A stretch of DNA of 64,000 nt from Megaera_A sp965233855 (GTDB lineage: Bacteria > Pseudomonadota > Alphaproteobacteria > Rickettsiales > Rickettsiaceae). This document shows positions 1 to 9,238 of the stretch, piece after piece. A program made the translations under genes and the position numbers. The notes under the pieces were generated by a model. It was not told the DNA's origin, made no database searches, and saw only the letters and a program-made list of their open reading frames with translations. Location: positions 558,001 to 622,000 of the forward strand of contig OZ247586.1 of NCBI GenBank assembly GCA_965233855.1. Reading direction: 5' to 3'. The stretch's first letter is position 1, and each line of letters starts with the position of its first letter.

Positions 1-241
1 TGTAGATTAATTCTATGACTAAAATAATATAAATATATTAACTATAGGTTAATTTAACAACTTTTCTATAAACCTAAAGCTAATTCGGCCCATTGTAAAT
101 TGGGAGTTAAAAATTTAAATTGTAAGGATCATCATATAATTAGAGTTAGATATAATGAAAATATTCAAGCATCGTCATTTTAAATACTACATAATAATAT
201 GGGCAGTGAGATGGGGGATATATAAATATGGAATTAGCTAT

Positions 242-1210
242 AACCCCAACTATGCATAAGAATCTAATTTTACCATTTGATCTAGAGATGGTTTATCAGT
301 TCTAATTTGGTAATTTATGAGTCCAGCAAATAAGTGAGAAAAAGCGTTGATAGGTGATCTGTGCCTACTATGAATCAAAGTATTCAATGACTTCATAGAG
401 GAGAATATAGTCTCAATAAAACTACGACGCATCAACATCATTTTATCTGTAGTATCCATTAAAATATTTTTCATATTCTTTTTGATTTTAGTAATCAAAG
501 TCACTTTTTGTTCAAATAATTCAGCGGATAGTTTTTTGGATATATACCCTTTATCACCAATAAGTTTACCAGTAATACCTTTCACCATTTCCATAACTGG
601 AGAACGATCATTAACGTTGCCACCAGTAATAGTCATACTTACAATTTCTCCGAATGTATTGAGAATAAAGTGCAACTTAAAGCCAAAAAACCAACCAGTA
701 GAAGTCTTGCCTTTTTTAGCTAATCCTTTAAAAACTTTATGTCTTTTTTCTCGAAGATTATGACAAACAGCCATAGGCGTTGCATCTATAAACATATATT
801 CTGTTACCTTACCTTCAAGGCTTTTAAGCATGCAAACCACAGCAGGGAAAGCAAGTTTTATTAGTGCTGTAAAGCGATCGTAATGTACTAAGTAGCTGAA
901 TAAGTTTCTGTGATTCCTCATAAGTTCTAGGTAAAAATATTTAAAGCATGACATTCCAGATTGATGGAAAGCTATCAGGATAGTTATTATTTCTGACAAG
1001 CTCATTTTACATGGTTTATTACGCTTTCTAATACCACTGGTAATGAGTGTCTTTTTGTACCAATTTTCAAATCCTTTACAAAAATCATCGACAAAGCAGA
1101 ACAAACTATCGTAATCTATATTCATTGGGGTACCTTTTTTAGATTGCAAAAATACAGAATACCCCAATATCACTAGCTATGCAGTCCTTTTCTTATACAT
1201 AGTTCGGGTT
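242..1210 (-). mobile_element. IS982-family element, copy 1 (969 bp)
   Basis: Imperfect terminal inverted repeats of about 20 bp (AACCCSAACTATGYATAAGAA type) bound the element. A 6-bp direct repeat AGCTAT lies at 236-241 and 1211-1216. The encoded transposase is identical in sequence to that of copy 2 at 4667-5635, and the lengths match exactly. The clean target duplication and identity point to recent movement. Confidence 0.9.
250..1173 (-). CDS. IS982-family transposase
   Basis: DDE transposase of 307 residues. The IS982 signature is visible: FIDATPMAVCHN near residue 128, then the run HKVFKGLAKKGK and GWFFGFKLH. These are followed by the second Asp in IGDKGYIS and the Glu in SFIETIFSSMK near the C terminus. 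An internal ATG 16 codons downstream (MNIDYD) is a possible alternative start. The gene fills nearly the whole element, and the reading frame is intact, so the element may be active. Confidence 0.9.
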   Translation of the reverse strand: MILGYSVFLQSKKGTPMNIDYDSLFCFVDDFCKGFENWYKKTLITSGIRKRNKPCKMSLSEIITILIAFHQSGMSCFKYFYLELMRNHRNLFSYLVHYDRFTALIKLAFPAVVCMLKSLEGKVTEYMFIDATPMAVCHNLREKRHKVFKGLAKKGKTSTGWFFGFKLHFILNTFGEIVSMTITGGNVNDRSPVMEMVKGITGKLIGDKGYISKKLSAELFEQKVTLITKIKKNMKNILMDTTDKMMLMRRSFIETIFSSMKSLNTLIHSRHRSPINAFSHLFAGLINYQIRTDKPSLDQMVKLDSYA

Positions 1211-1594
1211 AGCTATAGAGATTTAGAGGAGATGCTTACTAAGAAAGGTGTAGAAGTAGATTGCCTGAGTTCAATTTATGCTCCAAAGATTTTAGATAAG
1301 CTCAAATGGTTCTGGAAGCCAAATTTTGGCCTTAGTTGGTGAGTTGATAAGACGTATGTAAAGGTCAAAGATAAGTTGGCATATTTATATATAGCTTTTA
1401 TAGCCTAGGCAGTATAATTGATTTCTATCTTTATATAATGTGGCTTTTTTTTGGCAGCTCAGTTTTTATTATATTTTGATATAACAGTTTTTTCTTTAAT
1501 CAGTTGAAGATTGTTTGTATATTTAATAAATATAATATGATCTACTATAAACGAAATAATCTTTTTGTTTTAATTCAGGAAAAGTGTATTTAGA

Positions 1595-1671
<77 letters not shown>

Positions 1672-1869
1672 ACTATTTGAAATCATAATAAAATTACGAT
1701 GAATGATTTTATAGACGAGTCTTGGCATTAAATCAATAAAAAAATACTTCAGTATAATATTTATCTTTTCCTTTTAATTTGTATTATGATAGGCAATCAC
1801 TTATTGAACATACGGCATAATACAGCTATCTTAAAATTCTTTAGTTGTAGATAATTGGGGAGGTTGGAA

Positions 1870-2034
1870 ATGCATGTAATACTGCTTGGTGTTATGGGCG
1901 CTGGTTTATTGCATCTCTGCGTAATTGCTATAAACCTCATGAATGAATTAGAGGAAATAGCAAATAATGATTGGAATTTTTTTGATGAAATAGATGTAGA
2001 TATAGCGGGGAATGATGATGACGATGTCATTTAG
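1870..2034 (+). CDS. small membrane-acidic ORF (54 aa), unknown function
   Basis: ATG 1870 follows a purine-rich GGGGAGGTTGG stretch. The product starts with a hydrophobic segment (about residues 3-22) and ends in an acidic tail rich in Asp, Glu and Asn. A clearly similar but shorter ORF lies at 3278-3400, just before trmD. In both, a hydrophobic stretch containing MGA leads into an N-x-x-x-E-x-E-x-I run and an acidic end. I do not recognise the family. It may be a small membrane protein or a fragment of a duplicated larger gene. Confidence 0.4.
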   Translation: MHVILLGVMGAGLLHLCVIAINLMNELEEIANNDWNFFDEIDVDIAGNDDDDVI

Positions 2035-2221
2035 TATAATCTTTATTATAGAAAAATATAATGAATCGGGTAGTCAGTCTAGTTTAACTCAAGAAACACA
2101 GCATATTATGCATCTAATGCTTCATCTTCGCCGTCGCCTAATACATCTGTCGAACTATCAATTGCATCTCTTTCAGAATCACATAGAAGTAAAAAAGGAG
2201 TCTGTTCTAGCAACTCATTCG

Positions 2222-3034
2222 TCATGCTAATACACTCGTCATAATCTGATTCAGATAATTTGACAACGCAGGAAGAATTAAAATTACAGGAATGTAAGGA
2301 ATAAATTCTTCTTTAGAGTTTAAAAATGTTAACAATGAAAATGAACTTAGTACTTTGTCTGATAAATCAAGAGGATTTGAGATCTTAAGTATCTTATTAA
2401 AAACATCACAATCCACTCCTAATTCTAGTATTTTATAAAAAACAGGAAAACCCTCAACTTTTTTATTAAGATCTACTAAACCCCACTGATTTTTCTTTGA
2501 ATGTTTAGATTCTTTTGTATAATTAAGATCATGCTCAAGACGCATGGATGTCTCTGACTCTGTAGCTGTAGCCATAGTATCAAGAGCATGCTTAAGATGA
2601 ATAGATGCATTTGTATTATTTAGAGCTCTAAGTAAAACCGTATCCTCTGTGCCAATTTGACCATTAAAATCAATTAATGAAGCAAATTCCAATACTAATG
2701 GAAGAAAAATATCAAATTCTCCTGGTCTGATGCATAATTCTAGAACGGTGTTTCCTTGCGTAAAACTAATTTCATCTAAAGCTAAAACTCTTTTAAGAAA
2801 ATCTATTCCACGATCGTGATATATTTGAGTAAAAAAGGTCATTGTCCCAGAACTATTCTTATCAGATAGATCTATATGCATATCAGATATTATTTGCTTT
2901 ATATCTACTTGTTTTGAAAGAATCTTTTTGCCTTTAAATAACTTTTTTACTGATCCTGCATCTTCTAGAGCAAATAAATTATCTAAATTTGATAATAGGT
3001 CTCGATATGGATCTTTTATAGACTTTTTTGACAT
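2222..3034 (-). CDS. ankyrin-like hypothetical protein (270 aa), 3' end probably frameshifted
   Basis: The protein is rich in helices and carries two or three weak ankyrin-like units, for example GNTVLELCIRPGEFDIFLPLVLEF and the following DFNG...TVLLRALNN stretch. There is no signal peptide or obvious membrane segment. The last 15-20 codons look unlike the rest. The +1 frame downstream continues open from about 2290 to a TAA at 2106-2108 and encodes an acidic tail (KLSESDYDEC ... GDGEDEALDA), so the natural C terminus was probably there before a one-base slip. The two similar tiny ORFs at 1870 and 3278 flank it. Ankyrin proteins are common rickettsial effector candidates, but the repeat match here is weak. 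Confidence 0.5.
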   Translation of the reverse strand: MSKKSIKDPYRDLLSNLDNLFALEDAGSVKKLFKGKKILSKQVDIKQIISDMHIDLSDKNSSGTMTFFTQIYHDRGIDFLKRVLALDEISFTQGNTVLELCIRPGEFDIFLPLVLEFASLIDFNGQIGTEDTVLLRALNNTNASIHLKHALDTMATATESETSMRLEHDLNYTKESKHSKKNQWGLVDLNKKVEGFPVFYKILELGVDCDVFNKILKISNPLDLSDKVLSSFSLLTFLNSKEEFIPYIPVILILPALSNYLNQIMTSVLA

Positions 3035-3277
3035 AACTTTGCATTGCTCTTTATATAATTAATTAAATTATCTATTTATAGGGTTTTCTGCGTTTTGTTA
3101 ATTACTTAAAAAGTGCATTATTTTTATATGGTTTATTATATACATAAATATAAATTTACTTATAAAACTACGAGAAGTAAAACAAAATATAAAATAACCG
3201 TACAACAAGATCAGTTATCTAGTTGATGTAAAGGGAAATAATAGATATATTTAATTTTAGCCTATATTTCTGTTGCG

Positions 3278-3400
3278 ATGGGTGCAGTAGAAGTTTTTCT
3301 AGTTGTCGGAAATTTTGTTGAGGAAATGGAAGCAATAGATAATGGAGAAATTGACTTTGTAGATGATTTTGATTTAGAAGAGGATGAATCCTTATGTTAA
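3278..3400 (+). CDS. small acidic ORF (40 aa), paralogue or fragment of the ORF at 1870
   Basis: The ORF begins at ATG 3278 in MGAVEVFLVVGNFVEEMEAI and ends in a run of Asp and Glu. It aligns by eye with residues 9-54 of the small ORF at 1870. The frame is open upstream for about 24 nt and would extend the hydrophobic segment, but it has no ATG there. No good ribosome site is visible. It may be a decayed copy. Confidence 0.3.
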   Translation: MGAVEVFLVVGNFVEEMEAIDNGEIDFVDDFDLEEDESLC

Positions 3401-3415
3401 AGTGGTTTATAATAT

Positions 3416-4132
3416 ATGAGCATTGAGAATATGACAGATAATTTTCATGTAACTATTTTGACTATTTTTCCTGAGATGTTTCCAGGGCCATTGGGCTGTT
3501 CCCTTGCTGGGAAGGGGTTAAAGAATGATGTTTGGTCAATGGATGTTATAAATATTAGAGATTTTGGCCTAACAAAACATAAAAATGTTGATGATATCGC
3601 GTGTGGTGGCGGTAATGGATTGATTATGCGACCTGATGTACTAGGTGCCGCATTAGATGCGGCGCTAGATGCGAGGCCTGGAGCTAAAATTTATTACCCA
3701 TCTCCAAGAGGGCAAGCGTTGAATCAGAAGCTATCTTGGAACTTATCAGAGGAAAAAAATATAATTATTTTGTGTGGACGCTTCGAAGGGATTGACGAAA
3801 GGGTTATTGACGAGTATAATGTGCAGCAGATTAGCGTAGGTGACTATGTTTTGTCCGGTGGTGAAGTAGCTGCTATGGTAATTTTAGATAGTGTTATTCG
3901 GCTTATACCTGGGGTTTTAAGCAATCAAGAGACTCTAAAAGAGGAATCTTTTGAAGAAGAATTTGAAGGGGTGAGTTTGGTTGAACATCCTCTTTATACT
4001 AAGCCAAAAACATGGCGAGGAAGAGAAGTTCCAGATGTTTTGCTTTCAGGAGATCATTCTGAAATTAAAAAGTGGAAGAGATCTGAATCGATAAAAGTTA
4101 CAAAAGCGCGTCAGAAAATTTTGTTGAAATAG
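3416..4132 (+). CDS. trmD: tRNA (guanine-N1-)-methyltransferase TrmD
   Basis: TrmD methylates G37 in tRNAs that read CNN-type codons, using S-adenosylmethionine, and so prevents frameshifting. The 238-residue length is normal. The family start ILTIFPEMFPG, the GGGNGLIMRPDV segment, CGRFEGIDERV (near 118-128) and the SAM-binding knot around LSGGEVAAMVILD (near 146-158) are all present, followed by VEHPLYTKP. ATG 3416 gives MSIENMTDNF; ATG 3431 would remove five residues and is equally possible. It is followed 54 nt later by rplS, the common bacterial trmD-rplS pairing. Confidence 0.97.
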   Translation: MSIENMTDNFHVTILTIFPEMFPGPLGCSLAGKGLKNDVWSMDVINIRDFGLTKHKNVDDIACGGGNGLIMRPDVLGAALDAALDARPGAKIYYPSPRGQALNQKLSWNLSEEKNIIILCGRFEGIDERVIDEYNVQQISVGDYVLSGGEVAAMVILDSVIRLIPGVLSNQETLKEESFEEEFEGVSLVEHPLYTKPKTWRGREVPDVLLSGDHSEIKKWKRSESIKVTKARQKILLK

Positions 4133-4186
4133 TTCTTGTGCCTTGAGTTTATGTATAAGAAAAATAGAATCATTTAGGAGATAGAA

Positions 4187-4576
4187 ATGAGCAGTGTAAT
4201 TAAGCAGTACGAGAAAGATCAAATAGGGAAACTAACAGAAAATAAAGAAGTGCCAGAATTTAGAGCTGGTGATTCTGTAAGAGTTAGTGTGCGTGTAATA
4301 GATGGTGCAACTGAAAGGCTACAGTCTTATGAAGGTGTTGTTATTGCAAAAAGAAACAAAGGTTTAACTTCTTCTTTTGTAGTTAGAAAAGTTAGTCATG
4401 GTGAAGGTGTTGAGAGAAGATTCTTAACATATTCTCCTATAGTTGCTAAAATTGATGTAGTTAAGCGTGGTGTGGTTCGTCGTTCTAAATTATTCTACTT
4501 GCGTGATTTAAGTGGTAAAGCTGCTAGAATTAAAGAAAGAAAAACCTATAATAGTTCTGTAAAGAAAAAAGCATAA
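4187..4576 (+). CDS. rplS: 50S ribosomal protein L19
   Basis: This is a component of the large ribosomal subunit near the 30S interface. The typical L19 core is readable: FRAGDSVRVSVRVIDG, ERLQSYEGVVIAK and GVERRFLTYSPIVAKIDVVKRG, then RRSKLFYLRDLSGKAARIKE. At 129 residues it is slightly longer than the E. coli protein because of a basic C-terminal extension. AGGAGATAG ends about 6 nt before ATG 4187. It lies in one transcription unit with trmD and ends at a clear hairpin terminator. Confidence 0.97.
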   Translation: MSSVIKQYEKDQIGKLTENKEVPEFRAGDSVRVSVRVIDGATERLQSYEGVVIAKRNKGLTSSFVVRKVSHGEGVERRFLTYSPIVAKIDVVKRGVVRRSKLFYLRDLSGKAARIKERKTYNSSVKKKA

Positions 4577-4605
4577 AAGATATAAGTTAAGGTTATTATT
4601 TTTTT

Positions 4606-4646
4606 AAAATGCGTTGTGGGTTTGAATATCGACAGCGCATTTTTTT
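4606..4646 (+). terminator. rho-independent terminator after rplS
   Basis: AAATGCGTTGT and ACAGCGCATTT can form an 11-bp stem (one G-T pair) around a loop of about 14 nt. The stem runs straight into a T tract. It sits 30 nt after the rplS stop and just before IS982 copy 2. Confidence 0.8.
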
Positions 4647-4666
4647 ATACATATACCTTTTGCTAT

Positions 4667-5635
4667 AACCCGAACTATGTATAAGAAAAGGACTGCATAG
4701 CTAGTGATATTGGGGTATTCTGTATTTTTGCAATCTAAAAAAGGTACCCCAATGAATATAGATTACGATAGTTTGTTCTGCTTTGTCGATGATTTTTGTA
4801 AAGGATTTGAAAATTGGTACAAAAAGACACTCATTACCAGTGGTATTAGAAAGCGTAATAAACCATGTAAAATGAGCTTGTCAGAAATAATAACTATCCT
4901 GATAGCTTTCCATCAATCTGGAATGTCATGCTTTAAATATTTTTACCTAGAACTTATGAGGAATCACAGAAACTTATTCAGCTACTTAGTACATTACGAT
5001 CGCTTTACAGCACTAATAAAACTTGCTTTCCCTGCTGTGGTTTGCATGCTTAAAAGCCTTGAAGGTAAGGTAACAGAATATATGTTTATAGATGCAACGC
5101 CTATGGCTGTTTGTCATAATCTTCGAGAAAAAAGACATAAAGTTTTTAAAGGATTAGCTAAAAAAGGCAAGACTTCTACTGGTTGGTTTTTTGGCTTTAA
5201 GTTGCACTTTATTCTCAATACATTCGGAGAAATTGTAAGTATGACTATTACTGGTGGCAACGTTAATGATCGTTCTCCAGTTATGGAAATGGTGAAAGGT
5301 ATTACTGGTAAACTTATTGGTGATAAAGGGTATATATCCAAAAAACTATCCGCTGAATTATTTGAACAAAAAGTGACTTTGATTACTAAAATCAAAAAGA
5401 ATATGAAAAATATTTTAATGGATACTACAGATAAAATGATGTTGATGCGTCGTAGTTTTATTGAGACTATATTCTCCTCTATGAAGTCATTGAATACTTT
5501 GATTCATAGTAGGCACAGATCACCTATCAACGCTTTTTCTCACTTATTTGCTGGACTCATAAATTACCAAATTAGAACTGATAAACCATCTCTAGATCAA
5601 ATGGTAAAATTAGATTCTTATGCATAGTTGGGGTT
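4667..5635 (+). mobile_element. IS982-family element, copy 2 (969 bp)
   Basis: Same terminal repeats and length as the element at 242-1210, in the opposite orientation. The 5-bp sequence GCTAT is present on both sides (4662-4666 and 5636-5640), consistent with a target duplication. The insertion lies in intergenic DNA after the rplS terminator, so no gene is visibly broken. Confidence 0.9.
4704..5627 (+). CDS. IS982-family transposase
   Basis: This 307-residue protein is identical to the one encoded by copy 1 on the minus strand at 250-1173. The catalytic D-D-E landmarks (FIDATPM, IGDKGY, FIETIFSSMK) and the central GWFFGFKLH motif are intact, so this copy should be capable of coding for an active transposase. 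Confidence 0.9.
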   Translation: MILGYSVFLQSKKGTPMNIDYDSLFCFVDDFCKGFENWYKKTLITSGIRKRNKPCKMSLSEIITILIAFHQSGMSCFKYFYLELMRNHRNLFSYLVHYDRFTALIKLAFPAVVCMLKSLEGKVTEYMFIDATPMAVCHNLREKRHKVFKGLAKKGKTSTGWFFGFKLHFILNTFGEIVSMTITGGNVNDRSPVMEMVKGITGKLIGDKGYISKKLSAELFEQKVTLITKIKKNMKNILMDTTDKMMLMRRSFIETIFSSMKSLNTLIHSRHRSPINAFSHLFAGLINYQIRTDKPSLDQMVKLDSYA

Positions 5636-5698
5636 GCTATAAGTAGCCTAAAAAAATAATTTAATTTATTATAAAAATATTAAATATTGAGATTTTTT

Positions 5699-6359
5699 AT
5701 GAGTAAGCGTGAAGAAAGTTTGAGAATTGATAGTCCCGAAGAGCTGGTTGGGATATTCTTAGAGCAATCTGTGGGCTTATACGTAAAGCAAAAAAAATAA
5801 TGAACATATGGGGTTTGCATCAAATCAAGATGTTCGTCAATGGATGGTAGAGGATTTGGATCAGCTTATAGGAGGTTTTGAGGAGCAAGCTAAGCATCTT
5901 GATCCTAAGCAGATAGGAAGATATAACTGAAACATTAAAAGAAAATCTTAATGAATATGTAGACTCTCTTGATAGAGAAATGACGAAGGGCAGAGATCAA
6001 TATTTAAAAGCCAATAAAATAGTAACAAATGATCCTCTGAAGCTTGATGATGCAATCTGCGTCGAAGAGTGGCTTTGCTAAAGTAGGACAAGTTCTTCAG
6101 GGTAAAGATGTTAAGGCAAAAGAAAGTTCTTGGAAGGTTGGTTGCAGATTTTTGTAAAAAAATTAAATTAACAAAGTTAGTGCAATTTTTTGATAAAAAG
6201 AATGGGCAATCAAAGCAAAATTCTCTTAAAAGCTCTGTGAAGAAAATATCTCAGAAACTTAAAGTAAACGATTTGATTTCTAGTAAAAATACTAAGAAAA
6301 ATGCTACACCTCTAAATAAGGCAAAATCTCCTTCCAAAGGAAGTGATTTAGGCCGTTAA
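5699..6359 (+). pseudogene. decayed gene of unknown function, several frameshifts
   Basis: Coding-like sequence runs from ATG 5699 (MSKREESLRIDSPEEL) but shifts frame at least three times. The pieces read SVGLYVKQKK, then NEHMGFASNQDVRQWMVEDLDQLIGG, then ITETLKENLNEYVDSLDREM, then SGFAKVGQVLQGKD, then a basic Lys/Ser-rich end finishing at 6357-6359. Joined, they would give about 215 residues, mostly helical with a basic C terminus. I do not recognise the family. It lies just upstream of the rvh operon, where a secretion-related gene would not be surprising, but nothing in the sequence proves it. Confidence 0.6.
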
Positions 6360-6521
6360 ATTCATAAAAAAATATTTATATAAATCTTTGCGTGGTGCTG
6401 CAATGCCCCGCGATACAGAAATCTTTCAAATATTGCTATTATAGGTTTGATTTAATAGAGTTACTTCAATTAAACTAGTAAATAGGAAGTTTATAAATTA
6501 GCTAATTTGGAGGATCTATCT

Positions 6522-6809
6522 ATGTCAGGACAACTTTCTTCTGATCCACTCTTTGTAGGTTTAACAAGACCGTCAATGATTTTCGGCGTAAGTATTCAAT
6601 ATGCAATGCTAAACCTAATGGTAGCCGTTACTATCTTTATTCAGAAATCAAGCGTGTATATCATTTTTGTTGCAGCCGTAGTCCATTTGATTGGTTATCT
6701 TCTTTGCTTTAAAGAGCCAAGATTTATGGAATTATATCTGAATTATGCTGGTAAATGTAACCAGTGTCCTAATAAGTCCTATTGGGGCGCTAACTCATAT
6801 AGCGCATAG
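6522..6809 (+). CDS. rvhB3: type IV secretion protein VirB3-like (RvhB3)
   Basis: This is a small inner-membrane protein of the type IV secretion system that works with VirB4 and VirB6. From ATG 6522 it has 95 residues: DPLFVGLTRPSMIFGV (the VirB3 N-terminal signature), two hydrophobic segments (about 25-40 and 45-62), and KEPRFMELYL near the end. A longer frame begins at TTG 6507, but that overlaps the ribosome site GGAGG, which lies about 8 nt before ATG 6522, so 6522 is preferred. The gene opens the operon, and rvhB4a follows after 8 nt. Confidence 0.93.
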   Translation: MSGQLSSDPLFVGLTRPSMIFGVSIQYAMLNLMVAVTIFIQKSSVYIIFVAAVVHLIGYLLCFKEPRFMELYLNYAGKCNQCPNKSYWGANSYSA

Positions 6810-6817
6810 GTTTATAG

Positions 6818-9238
6818 ATGTTTAAATTATTCAAGACAGCTGCCGCTAAAGAGGCGCATGCAAAGAAAGAAAAGTCTGTTGCAGATTTTATTCCATATAA
6901 GGGGCATTGGGATAAAAATACAATTCTAACTAAAACGAATGGATTGTTGCAAGTTCTTAAGGTTGGTGGGTTTTCATTTGAAACAGCCGATGATGATGAT
7001 TTAGATATTCGAAAAGGAATAAGAAATTCTCTATTAAAGAATATGGCGTCGGGCAATGTAACGCTTTATTTTCATACGATAAGGCGTAGAAAGCCGCTGA
7101 TGGAGAAAAACGTTGATTATAGCGTAGATCCAACCGTTCGTACGTCTAAGGATTTTATTTCTTATTTAGAGGATGAGTGGCAAAGAAAAAATTCAGGTTC
7201 TGATTCATATTTTAATGAGTTATATGTAAGTATTCTTTATGAACCAGATAAAGAAGGTGCCGCTGTTATTGAATATATGTTTACCAAGCTTCGTCAAAAG
7301 GGTAACAAAGGTGCTTGGGAAAATGATATGCGAGAAATGCATGAAAGTATGAACGAGATGACGACTCGTGTTTTAAATACTCTTCGTGACTATGATACAA
7401 AATTATTAGGTGTTAAAAAAACAAAAGAAGGTGTGTTTTGTGAACTTAGTGAATTTCTAGGAACAATAGTAAATTGTGGTGATTCTAGTCCTATGATGGT
7501 ACCAAGAAATTCGCTTGACGAGTATTTACCTACAAATAGGTTGTTTTTTGGTTCAAGATCTATTGAATCTCGCGGGCCTAAAGGTAAAAAATTTGCTGGT
7601 GTAGTGAGTGTTAGGGAATACGGTCCTAATACTTCTGCTGGTGTTTTTGATGGATTTTTACAAATGCCATTTGAATTTATTATGACTCAGAGTTTTAGTT
7701 TTTCAAATAGGACTATTGCTATCAATAAGATGCAACTTCAGCAAAATAGGATGATTCAAGCTGAAGATAAAGCTGTTTCTCAAATTGCTGAAATATCTCA
7801 AGCGTTAGACATGGCAATGAGTGGTGATATTGGTTTTGGTGAGCATCATATATCATTGTTGTGTATAGATCGTGATTTAAAGGCTCTAGAAAATACTTTA
7901 TCAATGGCAGCTGTTGAGCTTTCAAATTGCGGTATGCAGCCAGTTAGAGAGTATGTTAACATGGAGCCAAGCTATTGGGGGCAATTGCCAGGTAATTTGG
8001 GGTATATTATTAGAAGATCTACAATTAATACACTAAATTTAGCTGGTTTTGCTTCAATGCATAACTATCCTCCGGGGAGTATGAATGGAAATCATTGGGG
8101 TGATGCAGTTACTGTACTGGATACTACATCAGGAACACCATTCTATTTTAATTTTCATGTTCGTGATGTAGGGCATACATTAATTATTGGCCCAACTGGT
8201 GCTGGTAAAACTGTGTTGATGAATTTTTTATGTGCTCAGGCGCAAAAATTTAGACCAAGAAGTTTCTTCTTTGATAAAGATAGAGGTGCGGAAATATTTA
8301 TTCGAGCTATGGATGGTGTGTATACAGTTATTGATCCTGGGTCAAATTGCGGATTTAATCCACTGCAGCTTGATGATAATGGAGAAAATAGAGCTTTTAT
8401 CCTAGAGTGGATGAAAACTCTTGTTACCTCACATGGAGAAACATTGAATGCAGAGGATATTAAAGTCCTAACTCAAGCAATTGATGGTAACTATAGATTA
8501 GACAAGCGTGATCGTAAATTAAGTAATATTGCGCCTTTCTTGGGAATGGATGGTCCTGGAACGATTGCGAGTAGGATTGCCATGTGGCATGGTAAAGGTT
8601 CACACGCTAAAATCTTTGATAATGATGAGGATAAAATTGATTTAGGTGCATCAAGAGTATTTGGTTTTGAGATGGCTGAGTTGTTGAAAGATCCGCTATC
8701 ACTTTCTCCTGTGTTGTTATACATTTTTCATAGAATTAATATTTCTTTGGATGGTTCAAGAACAATGATAGTTCTTGATGAAGCTTGGGCGCTTATTGAT
8801 AATCCAGTGTTTGCCCCTAAAATTAAAGATTGGCTGAAGGTTCTAAGAAAGCTGAATACATTTGTTATTTTTGCTACGCAAAGTGTTGAAGATGCTACGA
8901 AAAGTCAGATTAGTGATACCTTGATTCAGCAAACAGCTACACAGATATTTTTGCCCAACTTAAAGGCTACAGATGTTTATAAAACAGCTTTTATGTTATC
9001 ACAGCGTGAATATATGTTGATTAAAACTACAGATCCAGGTTCGCGTTACTTCTTAATTAAGCAAGGTGTTAATGCAGTTATTGCGAAAGTAAATCTTGCT
9101 GGTATGGATAATGTGATAAATGTTCTTTCTGGTAGGGCGGACACAGTGGTGTTGCTTGATCAAGTTATTGAAAAACATGGGAGTGACCCTAAAAAATGGC
9201 TGCCTGTTTTTTATGAAGAAGTGAAAATGTTGGGTTAA
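6818..9238 (+). CDS. rvhB4a: type IV secretion ATPase VirB4 (RvhB4a)
   Basis: This is a cytoplasmic, membrane-associated ATPase that powers assembly and transport in the type IV secretion system. Its 806 residues are a normal VirB4 length. Walker A GPTGAGKT is at about 458-465. Walker B with the catalytic Glu is at IVLDEAWALID (Asp654, Glu655). Further on come the FATQSVEDA and QIFLPNL motifs typical of VirB4. The N-terminal half is the usual divergent CagE/VirB4 domain. Both nucleotide motifs are intact. It sits between rvhB3 and rvhB6a, and its stop overlaps the next start (TAATG). Rickettsiae carry a second, aberrant VirB4 elsewhere; this one, in the operon with B3 and B6, matches RvhB4a. 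Confidence 0.95.
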   Translation: MFKLFKTAAAKEAHAKKEKSVADFIPYKGHWDKNTILTKTNGLLQVLKVGGFSFETADDDDLDIRKGIRNSLLKNMASGNVTLYFHTIRRRKPLMEKNVDYSVDPTVRTSKDFISYLEDEWQRKNSGSDSYFNELYVSILYEPDKEGAAVIEYMFTKLRQKGNKGAWENDMREMHESMNEMTTRVLNTLRDYDTKLLGVKKTKEGVFCELSEFLGTIVNCGDSSPMMVPRNSLDEYLPTNRLFFGSRSIESRGPKGKKFAGVVSVREYGPNTSAGVFDGFLQMPFEFIMTQSFSFSNRTIAINKMQLQQNRMIQAEDKAVSQIAEISQALDMAMSGDIGFGEHHISLLCIDRDLKALENTLSMAAVELSNCGMQPVREYVNMEPSYWGQLPGNLGYIIRRSTINTLNLAGFASMHNYPPGSMNGNHWGDAVTVLDTTSGTPFYFNFHVRDVGHTLIIGPTGAGKTVLMNFLCAQAQKFRPRSFFFDKDRGAEIFIRAMDGVYTVIDPGSNCGFNPLQLDDNGENRAFILEWMKTLVTSHGETLNAEDIKVLTQAIDGNYRLDKRDRKLSNIAPFLGMDGPGTIASRIAMWHGKGSHAKIFDNDEDKIDLGASRVFGFEMAELLKDPLSLSPVLLYIFHRINISLDGSRTMIVLDEAWALIDNPVFAPKIKDWLKVLRKLNTFVIFATQSVEDATKSQISDTLIQQTATQIFLPNLKATDVYKTAFMLSQREYMLIKTTDPGSRYFLIKQGVNAVIAKVNLAGMDNVINVLSGRADTVVLLDQVIEKHGSDPKKWLPVFYEEVKMLG

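Larger units (their letters stand above)
155..1408 (+). pseudogene. IS6-family-like transposase remnant, split by an IS982 insertion
   Basis: Removing the IS982 element at 242-1210 and one copy of the 6-bp target duplication leaves one reading frame. It begins at ATG 155, reads through SYRDLEEM and WFWKPNF, and ends at TAG 1406-1408. RDLEEM, the KPxxGxSW stretch and VDxTYVKV are typical of IS6 (IS240-like) transposases. The frame already has an internal TGA where W-R-V-D would be expected (near 1340) and it stops soon after the first catalytic Asp region, so it was dead or truncated independently of the IS982 hit. This is a different lineage from the two IS6 groups further along the window. 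Confidence 0.75.

Noticed and set aside
482..763. 93-aa ORF antisense to the IS982 transposase (and its twin at 5114-5395)
   Set aside because: A mirror of the transposase frame. It exists only because both IS copies are identical, and it has no start signal or family features.
2012..2230. 72-aa plus-strand ORF
   Set aside because: It overlaps the end of the small acidic ORF and runs opposite to the probable acidic tail of the ankyrin-like gene; no ribosome site.
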